This document shows, piece after piece, positions 9,496 through 16,951 of a stretch of DNA of 64,000 nucleotides; the first letter of the stretch is position 1; every line of letters starts with the position of its first letter. This DNA comes from Tropicimonas isoalkanivorans (GTDB taxonomy: Bacteria; Pseudomonadota; Alphaproteobacteria; Rhodobacterales; Rhodobacteraceae): the NCBI RefSeq assembly GCF_900112335.1, contig NZ_FOLG01000001.1, positions 186,001 through 250,000 on the forward strand, read 5' to 3'. The notes below the pieces were generated by a model that saw only the letters and a program-made list of their open reading frames with translations, had not been told where the DNA came from and ran no database searches. A program made the translations under genes and the position numbers.

Positions 9496-10974
9496 ATGCT
9501 CGACACTCCCACCCGCCTTGCCGACCTTCTCGACGATCCCGATCTGCTCGTCTCCAAAGCCTACCTGGCCGGCGAATGGCAGGACGCCGACGACGGCGGG
9601 ACCTTCGCCGTGACCAACCCCGCTCGTGGCGACGTGCTTGCCGAAGTCGCCGACCTCGGGCGGGCCGAAACCGCCCGCGCCATCGACGCTGCCTACACCG
9701 CGCAGAAGGAGTGGGCGTCATGGACCGGCAAGGAGCGCGCGGCCGTGATGCGCCGCTGGTTCGACCTGATGGTGGAAAACGCCGACGACCTTGCGACGAT
9801 CCTGACCGCCGAACAGGGCAAGCCCCATTCGGAGGCGCGTGGAGAGATCCTCTACGGCGCGTCCTTCATCGAATGGTTCGGCGAGGAGGCCAAGCGGGTT
9901 TACGGCGAGACGATCCCCGGGCACCAGCGAGACAAGCGGATCACCGTTATCCGCCAACCCATCGGCGTTGCCGCCTCGATCACGCCCTGGAACTTCCCCA
10001 ACGCCATGATCACACGCAAGGTCGGCCCCGCGCTGGCCGCCGGCTGTGCCTTCATCGCCCGGCCTGCCGCCGAGACGCCGTTGTCGGCGCTGGCGATTGC
10101 CGTGCTCGCCGAACGTGCCGGCATTCCGCATGGCGTATTCTCGGTCATCCCCTCGTCACGGTCCTCCGACATCGGCAAGGAATTCTGCGAGAACCCGAAG
10201 GTACGCAAGCTGACCTTCACCGGGTCGACCGAGGTGGGCCGTATCCTGCTGAAGCAGGCGGCGGAGCAAGTGATGAAATGCTCCATGGAGCTTGGGGGCA
10301 ACGCGCCGTTCATCGTCTTCGACGACGCAGACCTCGACGCCGCCGTGGAGGGGGCAATGGTCTCCAAGTACCGCAATAACGGGCAGACCTGCGTCTGCGC
10401 CAACCGCCTTTATGTGCAAGCGGGCGTCTACGATGCCTTCGCTGAAAAACTGGCGGCGGCGGTCGAGAAGATGCAGGTGGGCGACGGGCTTTCCGAAGGC
10501 TCCCAACTCGGCCCGTTGATCAATGACTCCGCCGTGGAGAAGGTGGAGGAGCATATCGCCGATGCCGTCTCCAAGGGCGCCACGGTGGTGACGGGCGGCG
10601 CCCGCCACGAACTCGGTGGCACGTTCTTTCAGCCTACGATCCTAACCGGGGCGACCATGGATATGGCCTTTGCCCAGGAGGAAACCTTTGGCCCGCTCGC
10701 ACCGCTCTTCAAGTTCGAGACGGTAGACGAGGTGATCGATCTGGCGAACGACACGATCTTCGGCCTTGCCTCCTATTTCTATGCCAAGGACCTCAGTCGT
10801 GTGACGAAGGTCGCCGAAGCTCTGGAATACGGCATGGTTGGCGTCAACACCGGACTCATCTCCACCGAGGTCGCGCCGTTCGGCGGGGTCAAGCAGTCGG
10901 GCCTAGGTCGCGAAGGAAGCCGGCACGGCATGGACGAATTCCTCGAGATGAAATACGTGTGCCTGTCGGTCTGA
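9496..10974 (+). CDS. gabD: NAD(P)-dependent succinate-semialdehyde dehydrogenase (GabD-type)
   Basis: A 492-residue aldehyde dehydrogenase that closely follows the GabD pattern. It has ITPWNFPNAMITRKVGPAL near residue 160, the base glutamate in MELGGNAPFIVFDDAD near 270, and the active loop NNGQTCVCANRLY near 295 with the Cys-x-Cys pair seen in GabD proteins. The C-terminus has GVNTGLISTEVAPFGG, another GabD hallmark. It oxidises succinate semialdehyde to succinate for the TCA cycle. With the class III aminotransferase just upstream it makes a GABA-shunt-like pair, and it could finish the pathway begun by the TRAP operon. GGAAGG precedes the ATG. Confidence 0.9.
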   Translation: MLDTPTRLADLLDDPDLLVSKAYLAGEWQDADDGGTFAVTNPARGDVLAEVADLGRAETARAIDAAYTAQKEWASWTGKERAAVMRRWFDLMVENADDLATILTAEQGKPHSEARGEILYGASFIEWFGEEAKRVYGETIPGHQRDKRITVIRQPIGVAASITPWNFPNAMITRKVGPALAAGCAFIARPAAETPLSALAIAVLAERAGIPHGVFSVIPSSRSSDIGKEFCENPKVRKLTFTGSTEVGRILLKQAAEQVMKCSMELGGNAPFIVFDDADLDAAVEGAMVSKYRNNGQTCVCANRLYVQAGVYDAFAEKLAAAVEKMQVGDGLSEGSQLGPLINDSAVEKVEEHIADAVSKGATVVTGGARHELGGTFFQPTILTGATMDMAFAQEETFGPLAPLFKFETVDEVIDLANDTIFGLASYFYAKDLSRVTKVAEALEYGMVGVNTGLISTEVAPFGGVKQSGLGREGSRHGMDEFLEMKYVCLSV

Positions 10975-11104
10975 GCCGGACCTCTGCGAACTGCCCCTGC
11001 CGCCCGGCCCTCAGACGCGTCCCAGGGCGCGCCCAAACCGGCGGCGGGGATTGCAGCCAGCGATACGGGGTGTCTACACCTTACGGCCCAGCTCCGGTGT
11101 GGCG

Positions 11105-11695
11105 CTACATCCGGTCGGGCGGATAGGCCTGTTCCGGCCGGATGGAATAGGTCCAGGCCAGCCCGGCGTTCTTCCAGCCGTTCACCGTCCTGTGGCCTGC
11201 GGCCGGCCCATCCTTCGATGTGTCGCCCTCGAACCCGTCGATCACTGAATAAACGTGCTCGTACCCGAGATCGTAGAGGACGTTCGCCGCCTTCGCGCTG
11301 CGCGTCCCGGACCGGCACATGATGACAATCTGCGCCTCGTCCGACAGGCCCCTCTCCTCCGCGTAATTGAGAAAATCGAACTCGAAATCCTCATTCGCCT
11401 CGAGCCGATACCCTTGCGCCTCGGCATCGTAGTGCAGGCTCGAGGGCATGACCATGAACGGGATGTGGACGTCGACCCGTTCCGCGATGCCCACGAAGGT
11501 CACCTCCGGACGGCTTCGCACGTCCAGCAAAACGACGTCGCTGTCCTGAAGCATATCGGCGGCCGCCTGCGCCGTCAGATACAGCCCGGCCTTGGTCTGT
11601 TTCTTCTCCGGAACGGCCATCCGCTCCTCGGCCAATGCCGGAACCGCTACCGATATCGCCAGTAAGGCGTTGAAGGCGCGGGGAAACTCTCGCAT
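11105..11695 (-). CDS. exported rhodanese-like domain protein
   Basis: A 196-residue protein with an N-terminal signal peptide (hydrophobic run ALLAISVAVPALA) and a single rhodanese domain. The active loop CRSGTRS places the catalytic cysteine at about residue 127, followed by AANVLYDLGYEHVYSVIDGF, as in single-domain sulfurtransferases. A LDVRSRPEV stretch at 57-65 is the domain's first conserved motif. It probably acts in the periplasm in sulfur or redox chemistry; the acceptor is unknown. The region between the first motif and the loop is longer than in minimal rhodaneses (about 70 residues). No operon partner is evident; the next gene upstream on this strand is 123 bases away. Confidence 0.85.
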   Translation of the reverse strand: MREFPRAFNALLAISVAVPALAEERMAVPEKKQTKAGLYLTAQAAADMLQDSDVVLLDVRSRPEVTFVGIAERVDVHIPFMVMPSSLHYDAEAQGYRLEANEDFEFDFLNYAEERGLSDEAQIVIMCRSGTRSAKAANVLYDLGYEHVYSVIDGFEGDTSKDGPAAGHRTVNGWKNAGLAWTYSIRPEQAYPPDRM

Positions 11696-11818
11696 GGGTC
11701 TATCTCCTGAATAGGGAATGACGTCTGCCTGCGTGGCGCCACCTCCGATGGCTCCCGTACTACGATTGAAAGAGGGCCCGACGACGGGATTCTCCGGGCC
11801 CCCCGACGATTTGGCGGC

Positions 11819-12346
11819 TCAGTACCAGAGGTGTGAGCAGCTGGTCAGCACCTTGAGGGTGAGAGCATCCAGTCCGAAGGCCACGTGCAGATCCAGGTCC
11901 CGCCGTTCCAGCCAGGTCGCCTGCACGGCATAGGCTTCCTTTTCTCCGTCCTCGGCGCAGGTGAGGGTGCGGTTGCTGACGGTATGGGCGTGATGGACCA
12001 GTTCGTGGACAATAACTGACAACGAAGCCGGATCGTTTCCGCTCCAAGTCTCAGGGACGAGGATTTGCCTCCGCTTGCGATCATAGAGCGCCTCGATTTC
12101 AAGCGCGGGTCTGCCGTGCAGATCGTTCCCAAGCCGCCTCAGCTCCAACTCCTCTCGACTTACCGCGCAGACTGGCGGGGCCGGACCGCTCTCCGTGATG
12201 CCAAGTTCGTCCGTCACCCAGGCCCACAGATCGGCAATCTCCGAGACATCTATCGCAGGAGGTCCCGCGTTCTGGATGGCACATTCATCGGCCGCCGCCA
12301 GATGCGCCAGGGAGGCCGTCAGCCCCGCCACCATTAGTCCTTGCAT
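11819..12346 (-). CDS. hypothetical secreted protein with HExxH motif
   Basis: A 175-residue protein of unrecognised function. It has a short N-terminal signal-like segment (LMVAGLTASLAHLAAAD) and a HELVHHAH motif at residues 114-121, matching the zinc-metallopeptidase HExxH signature. A following segment rich in Glu (CAEDGEKEAYAVQATWLE) could hold a third metal ligand. Cysteines at about 22, 60, 130 and 169 could form disulfides in the periplasm. It may be a small zincin-like peptidase or an inactive relative; I do not know its substrate. GGGAGGAG lies upstream of the ATG. The coding pattern and ribosome site support a real gene. Confidence 0.7.
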   Translation of the reverse strand: MQGLMVAGLTASLAHLAAADECAIQNAGPPAIDVSEIADLWAWVTDELGITESGPAPPVCAVSREELELRRLGNDLHGRPALEIEALYDRKRRQILVPETWSGNDPASLSVIVHELVHHAHTVSNRTLTCAEDGEKEAYAVQATWLERRDLDLHVAFGLDALTLKVLTSCSHLWY

Positions 12347-12765
12347 GAGCCTCTCCTCCCAATGAATAGCGATGGAGACACAATCACACGGAACGCGTTA
12401 GTTGATCGTGAGAGGGAACTACCCTTGCGTGTGCCGACGCCTGCTTACCGACACGGCCATACCGGGCTTTCGCGGGAATTTGGCGGGCGTTACCTCATCG
12501 CGCCACTGGCGCGGACACTTGCAAAGACGATCTTCCAAGCCGCCCGAATTGTGGTTCGGGCGGTGCTGTTCGACGGCAGAAAAGTCCAGGATCAACGCCC
12601 TTTCAGCCTACCCCAATGGCCGAAAAATGCAACATACGGGGCACCAGAGGCGCCGCCGCCCTGCAGGCCATGTGGACACCAAGGAGAGAGGGCGTTTTCG
12701 GCATCTCTGGCTATGATTGCGCCCAGAGCCGGCACCCGCTCCGGCGCGTATCAAGGAAGCTTGTC
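12347..12765. other. divergent intergenic region, 419 bases
   Basis: Separates the HExxH gene (minus) from the four-helix membrane protein gene (plus). It must contain promoters in both directions. The only clear structure is a 9-bp perfect hairpin at 12540-12563, listed separately. No known operator was recognised; TTGAT at 12402 is only half of an FNR-type site. Confidence 0.5.
12540..12563. terminator. orphan GC-rich hairpin in a divergent intergenic region
   Basis: Perfect 9-bp inverted repeat CCGCCCGAA (12540-12548) and TTCGGGCGG (12555-12563) with a 6-base loop. It is not next to the end of any identified gene, being about 200 bases from each divergent start. It could end a short unannotated RNA or fold within a 5' leader. 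Confidence 0.4.
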
Positions 12766-13443
12766 ATGTCCGATCACTCTATCGCCGACCCCTTCGAGCG
12801 GAAATTCAACGCCGCCGAGATCGGGGCCCTCGCCCACCTCTACCGCGCGGAGGTCTACCGCAGCACCGTGTGGCGAACGCGGCTCGACACCACGACCAAC
12901 TGGTCCGTCGTCTCCCTCGGCGTCGCTCTATCGATCAGCTTTTCCAGCCCCGAAGCGTCGCCCCTGCCCCTGCTGATCGTTGGCACGCTGATCTGGACAC
13001 TGCTGCTGCTCGAAGCCCGGCGATACCGGTACTTCGACGTTTGGCGGCACCGGACGCGGTTTCTGGAGGTCCATCTCTACGCCCCCGTCCTGCGCAAAGG
13101 CGACCTCGACGCCGAATACGATGCGCTGACGGGGTTTGCCGACGATTACGAACACCCGAAATACCATGTCACCTTCCTGATTGCATTCGGCCGGCGTATT
13201 CGGCGCAACTACCTCTGGATTCTCGCGATCCAGTCCGCAGCCTATGTCGGAAAGCTGGTGATCCATCCGATCCCTGCGGCGTCCATCGGGCAGGTCATCG
13301 ACAGGGCCGACACCGGCCCGCTGCCGGGTGAAATCGTTCTGGCGTTTGGCGCACTCTACCTCGGACTATTCATTGCAGCCGCCTGGATCACGCGCCGGAT
13401 TGACAGGGAACGCACCGCCAGGCTCGGGCGTGCCTTCGGATGA
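12766..13443 (+). CDS. DUF2270-like integral membrane protein
   Basis: A 225-residue protein of unknown function with four predicted membrane segments: around VVSLGVALSISF (residue 48), LPLLIVGTLIWTLLLLEA (residue 68), YLWILAIQSAAYVGKL (residue 148) and VLAFGALYLGLFIAAAW (residue 190). The N-terminal ALAHLYRAEVYRSTVWRTRLDTTTNW segment and the EARRYRYFDVWRHRTRF motif after the second helix are what I recall of the DUF2270 family. The ATG at 12766 has AAGGAAG upstream and starts the conserved part; longer in-frame versions add no family sequence. It converges with the phosphoribosyltransferase gene, stops 19 bases apart. The function is unknown. Confidence 0.75.
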   Translation: MSDHSIADPFERKFNAAEIGALAHLYRAEVYRSTVWRTRLDTTTNWSVVSLGVALSISFSSPEASPLPLLIVGTLIWTLLLLEARRYRYFDVWRHRTRFLEVHLYAPVLRKGDLDAEYDALTGFADDYEHPKYHVTFLIAFGRRIRRNYLWILAIQSAAYVGKLVIHPIPAASIGQVIDRADTGPLPGEIVLAFGALYLGLFIAAAWITRRIDRERTARLGRAFG

Positions 13444-13462
13444 CGGGCCCGAGCGGAACCGC

Positions 13463-14134
13463 TTACGCTTCGCCTGTCGACTGGCGGAGGATCGCCACGA
13501 CCTCCGCGTCGCTGACCTGCGTGAAGTCCGCGTAGAACTGACCGATTGCGTAGAAGACGCGCGGGGTCTGCAGGCAGACGAGGTGATCGACCTCCCGGCG
13601 CAGTTTCGCGGCCGTGTCGGGCGGCGCAACCGGGACGGCGAGCGTCAGCGACCTGGGCCGACGCAGCCGCACCGCCTTCAGCACCGCGCGGGTCGTCGCG
13701 CCGGTAGCCACGCCATCGTCGATGACAATCGCATCCCGGCCTTCGACCGGAACCGGGGCGCGGCCCCGGAGATAAAGCTGCCGCCGGCGCCGGATCTCCT
13801 CGAGTTGCTGCGCCTTAGCCGCCTCAATCTCGTCCGCCGTCATGTTGGCCGATGCGACGACCTCATCGTTGATCACCAGCTGGGCGGTCTCGCCATCGAC
13901 GACCGCCGCGGCGGCCAGTTCCGGCTGCCATGGGACACCAATCTTTCGCACCATCACCAAGTCCAGTGGCGCCCCGATTGCGCGTGCCACTTCCCAGGCG
14001 ACAGGAACGCCGCCGCGCGGGAGCGCCAGAAGAACCGGGTCGTCGATGCCCGGGTGGCGCGCAAGCAGGCTGTTCACGGCCTCCGCGAGTTTCCTTCCGG
14101 CGTCGCGCCGGTCCGCGAAGATCATGTCGCTCAT
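13463..14134 (-). CDS. phosphoribosyltransferase-family protein
   Basis: A 223-residue protein with a type I phosphoribosyltransferase fold. The PRPP loop AIVIDDGVATGAT lies at 135-147 and the LPRGGVPVAWEVA segment at 38-50. Proteins of this subgroup are linked to stress responses, and their base substrate is usually unknown. The ATG at 14134 overlaps the hydrolase stop (ATGA), so the two are translationally coupled; in other bacteria these two domains can occur fused in one polypeptide, which supports a joint function. The pair lies downstream of an FNR-type site, hinting at induction under low oxygen. Nucleotide salvage is an alternative role. Confidence 0.85.
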   Translation of the reverse strand: MSDMIFADRRDAGRKLAEAVNSLLARHPGIDDPVLLALPRGGVPVAWEVARAIGAPLDLVMVRKIGVPWQPELAAAAVVDGETAQLVINDEVVASANMTADEIEAAKAQQLEEIRRRRQLYLRGRAPVPVEGRDAIVIDDGVATGATTRAVLKAVRLRRPRSLTLAVPVAPPDTAAKLRREVDHLVCLQTPRVFYAIGQFYADFTQVSDAEVVAILRQSTGEA

Positions 14135-14781
14135 GTCAGGCTCCCTTGCCCATGGCGGTGCAAATGGGCCTCGAACCAATCGGCCGCATGGTCGATCACA
14201 GCCTCCAGCGTGCCCGGTTCCTCGAACAGATGCGTGGCCCCCGGCACCACGGTCAGGCGCTTCTCGCAGTGAAGCTGGGCAAAGGCGCTTTCGTTCAATT
14301 CGATGACGCCCCAGTCCGCGCCCCCAACCAAAAGCAACGTCGGGGCACGTACGCGGTGCAGCGCCCCGGCCGCCAAATCGGGCCGCCCGCCGCGGGAAAC
14401 CACGGCAGCTATTGCCCCCGGCGCTTCGGCTGCGGCGACGAGGGCAGCAGCCGCGCCAGTGCTCGCTCCGAAGAGACCGATCGCAAGGTTTGCGACAGCC
14501 GGCTCCGTATGCGCCCAAAGGACCGCTTCGAGAACCCGTCGCCCAAGGAGCCGAATGTCGAAGACGTTGGCACAATCCTCCGCCTCCGACGTCGACAGAA
14601 GGTCGAAGAGGAGCGTGGCAAATCCTCGAGCTTGCAGCGCTTCGGCGACGTAGGTGTTGCGCGGGCTGAACCGGCTGCTGCCGCTGCCGTGGGCAAAGAT
14701 CACGAGGCCCCTGGGATCGGACGGACTGACGAGCCCGCCTTCCAGCCGGGTCGGCCCGATGATGGCAGTGCGCATCTGCAT
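14131..14781 (-). CDS. alpha/beta hydrolase (dienelactone-hydrolase-like)
   Basis: A 216-residue alpha/beta hydrolase. The oxyanion HGSGSS motif is at 31-36, the nucleophile serine at about 107 in GLFGASTGAAA, the acid Asp at about 156 in LLLVGGADWGV and the base His at about 184 in GATHLFEE, so the catalytic triad is intact. It probably cleaves an ester or lactone in the cytoplasm; the true substrate is unknown. GGAGG precedes the ATG. It is the first gene of a two-gene unit with the phosphoribosyltransferase and has a perfect FNR/FixK-type box 49 bases upstream. Confidence 0.85.
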   Translation of the reverse strand: MQMRTAIIGPTRLEGGLVSPSDPRGLVIFAHGSGSSRFSPRNTYVAEALQARGFATLLFDLLSTSEAEDCANVFDIRLLGRRVLEAVLWAHTEPAVANLAIGLFGASTGAAAALVAAAEAPGAIAAVVSRGGRPDLAAGALHRVRAPTLLLVGGADWGVIELNESAFAQLHCEKRLTVVPGATHLFEEPGTLEAVIDHAADWFEAHLHRHGQGSLT

Positions 14782-14829
14782 CGTACCACCTCCATTTGGT
14801 ACAGAATGGCACGTATCGCCGGATGTTCA

Positions 14830-14843
14830 TTGATCGGAATCAA
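14830..14843 (-). promoter_or_regulatory. FNR/FixK-type operator
   Basis: The 14 bases read TTGATCGGAATCAA, a perfect match to the TTGAT-N4-ATCAA consensus of FNR/FnrL/FixK-family regulators. Its centre is about 55 bases upstream of the hydrolase ATG on the minus strand, a distance that suits an activating site near -41.5 of a short-leader promoter. The box is symmetrical, so it could in principle also affect the plus-strand SIS gene, 164 bases away. Confidence 0.7.
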
Positions 14844-15006
14844 CGCGCGGTCGCGACCTGTATTCCGCGCCGGCCGCACACCCTTGGTGGGGTTTGGTTT
14901 TTCTTCACAAACGGAATACCCTGCGCCCGGGTCGCCAGTCCGGCGCCCCTCTGTCGCTGGCCCGTCCGCATCGGCAGGAGACTACGGACAATCAAAAGGG
15001 GCCACT

Positions 15007-16023
15007 GTGTCCTCATCGAACTGCACACCCCCTGGCCTCTCCGCGATCCGATCCGAAATGGCGCGCCAACACGCCGACGCCCTTGCCGCGTTTCAGACAG
15101 CGGGTGGTGTGGCAGACATGGTGGCGGCCAGCATCCGCGAAACAGGTCGGGTCCTTCTTCTCGGGATGGGTGCGTCCCATGCCGTCGGGCGTACGGTGGA
15201 GCCGTTCTATCGTGCCCTTGGCTACGATGCGGTTGCGCTCCCCTTGTCGGAGCACCTCGACCAGCCGTCGGCGTTTGCAGGATGGGCCGCTCTGCTGACG
15301 TCGCAGTCTGGTGAAAGCGCGGAGATCCTGCGGCACTTCCGGGCTGACCCCGCACCGGCTCACACCTATGGGGTGACGCTTGACCCGACCTCGAGCCTGG
15401 CGCGGTTGGTGCCGTGCCTCCTCGGCGCGGGCGGGATCGAGACGGCCTTCGCCGCGACACGCAGCCTGACCGTGACCCTTGCCTCGCACGCAGCCGTTCT
15501 GGCGCGCCTCGGCGCCCCGATGGACGACCTTGAAGACATCCTTTCCGACCCGCAGGTGCCCGACCTCTCCGCCGCGCTTGCCCGGTTCGTCGCGGTGGAG
15601 GCGGTCGTCACCAGCGGGCGGCGACTGCGCGGGCTGGCTGACGCGATGGCGCTCGGCTTGACCGAACTCTCCCGCCTGCCGGTCCTGTCGCTGGAGGGCG
15701 GCCAGTTGCGCCATGGTCCCCTTGAAATGCTCGGGTCCAGCGTGGGCGTTGTCATGGTCAGGGGACAGGATGAAACATCGGCCCTCGTTGCCTCCCTCGC
15801 CGAAGCCGTGATCGAAACCGGCGCCCCTCTGGTCGTCTTCGACGCGTCGGGGGATGCGCCCATCGACGGTGCGGAGACCGTGGTCGTGCCCGCCGCCACC
15901 GACATACCGGCCGTGTTCCGTTTGCTGCCGGCAGTACAAACGTTCATGGTCGCCTTCGCAACGTCACGGGTGGCCGATGTGGGAACGCCCCGCCATTCCC
16001 AGAAGATTACCAGGATCGAGTAA
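15007..16023 (+). CDS. SIS-domain sugar-phosphate isomerase/deglycase (AgaS/FrlB/GlmS-C-like)
   Basis: A 338-residue protein with two SIS (sugar isomerase) domains. The first has RVLLLGMGASHAVGRT near residue 48 and the phosphate-binding serines of LTSQSGESAEI near 98; the second ends in EGGQLRHGPLEML near 235, the equivalent of the catalytic E-x-KHGP motif. Relatives remove ammonia or an amine from amino-sugar or fructosamine phosphates. The next gene, 4 bases downstream, is a sugar kinase, the same pairing as fructosamine-phosphate deglycase plus kinase (FrlB/FrlD). I chose the GTG at 15007 because AAAAGGGG precedes it and the conserved LSAIRSEM region follows. The substrate is inferred only. 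Confidence 0.82.
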   Translation: MSSSNCTPPGLSAIRSEMARQHADALAAFQTAGGVADMVAASIRETGRVLLLGMGASHAVGRTVEPFYRALGYDAVALPLSEHLDQPSAFAGWAALLTSQSGESAEILRHFRADPAPAHTYGVTLDPTSSLARLVPCLLGAGGIETAFAATRSLTVTLASHAAVLARLGAPMDDLEDILSDPQVPDLSAALARFVAVEAVVTSGRRLRGLADAMALGLTELSRLPVLSLEGGQLRHGPLEMLGSSVGVVMVRGQDETSALVASLAEAVIETGAPLVVFDASGDAPIDGAETVVVPAATDIPAVFRLLPAVQTFMVAFATSRVADVGTPRHSQKITRIE

Positions 16024-16027
16024 CCCC

Positions 16028-16936
16028 ATGCAGCCGCTTGCCGTCGTCGGAAACGTGAATGTCGACATGATCCTCGGCCCCGCCGCGCCCTGGCCGCTCC
16101 CCGGCTCGGAGATCATGGTGGAGCATTCGGAGCTGCGCGTCGGCGGGTCGGCAGCGAATTCCGCGCTGACGTGGAAGGGCCTCGGGGCTGCGTTTCAGTT
16201 CGTGGCCAACACCGGCAACGATCTGTACGGCGCATGGATGCGGGACCAGCTCGTGCCGCAGTCCGAAGGCTGGACCGTGTCCGACGGGCCGTCGACCGTT
16301 TCCGTGGGGATCACTCATCCCGATGGCGAACGCACGTTCTTCACCAACACCGGCCACCTCCTCGACCTCGGCTGGCAGGAGGTTCGCGACGGAATCGATT
16401 GGCCAGCGCTGGCCGGCGGATGGCTGCTGCTCTGTGGCACGTTCCTGACGCCGAGGCTTGCTCGCGACCTCCCGGAGCTGTTCGCGCATTGCCAGGCTCG
16501 GAATGTGCGCGTGGCGCTGGATACTGGGTGGCCCCCGGAAGGCTGGGAGGGCGACACCCGGAGGCGCGCGGGTGACTGGTTGCGCGGGACGGATTGCCTT
16601 CTGGTGAACGAGGCCGAGGCCACCGCGCTGTCCGGGCAGCGGGATCCACGGCTTGCCGGGGAGGCGCTGCTGGACAAGCTTCGGCCCGACGGCATGGTCG
16701 TGGTAAAGATCGGCCCCGGGGGTGCGCTGGTCTTTCAGGGAGCGGCGGAGATCCGGGCGGCCGCGCCGGAGGTCCGGGTCGTCGACACTATCGGTGCCGG
16801 TGACGTGTTCAACGCGAGCTTCCTCAAGTCGCTGGCGGAGGGGCATTCGCTGGACGAGGCCGCGACGCAAGGCGTTCGCACCGCATCCTACGCGATCTCC
16901 ACTTTTCCGCGGAGCTACGACGCGGGTCCGGGCTAA
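16028..16936 (+). CDS. PfkB-family carbohydrate kinase
   Basis: A 302-residue ribokinase/PfkB-fold kinase. Signature one is ELRVGGSAANSALTWKGLG near residue 38 and signature two is VDTIGAGDVFNASFL near 254, which holds the catalytic Asp and the anion hole. It phosphorylates a sugar or amino-sugar with ATP. It starts 4 bases after the SIS gene, so the two are one unit; together they would phosphorylate and then deaminate or deglycate an imported compound. It converges with the SelA-like gene; the two stops are only 9 bases apart. Confidence 0.88.
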   Translation: MQPLAVVGNVNVDMILGPAAPWPLPGSEIMVEHSELRVGGSAANSALTWKGLGAAFQFVANTGNDLYGAWMRDQLVPQSEGWTVSDGPSTVSVGITHPDGERTFFTNTGHLLDLGWQEVRDGIDWPALAGGWLLLCGTFLTPRLARDLPELFAHCQARNVRVALDTGWPPEGWEGDTRRRAGDWLRGTDCLLVNEAEATALSGQRDPRLAGEALLDKLRPDGMVVVKIGPGGALVFQGAAEIRAAAPEVRVVDTIGAGDVFNASFLKSLAEGHSLDEAATQGVRTASYAISTFPRSYDAGPG

Positions 16937-16951
16937 GCGATGCGCTCAGCC
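16931..16951. terminator. bidirectional hairpin between convergent genes
   Basis: GGCTAAGCG (16931-16939) and CGCTCAGCC (16943-16951) form a 9-bp stem with one mismatch and a 3-base loop. It contains the kinase stop codon and spans the 9-base gap between convergent genes, so it could serve both strands. There is no T-run and confidence is limited. Confidence 0.35.

Noticed and set aside
12402-12415. Second FNR-type site near the HExxH gene
   Set aside because: Only the TTGAT half matches; the other half (AGAGG) does not.
13930-15006. Upstream extension of the SIS-domain gene frame to 13930
   Set aside because: The extension runs antisense through the hydrolase and phosphoribosyltransferase genes. 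The GTG at 15007 with AAAAGGGG upstream and the start of the conserved domain gives a normal-length protein.
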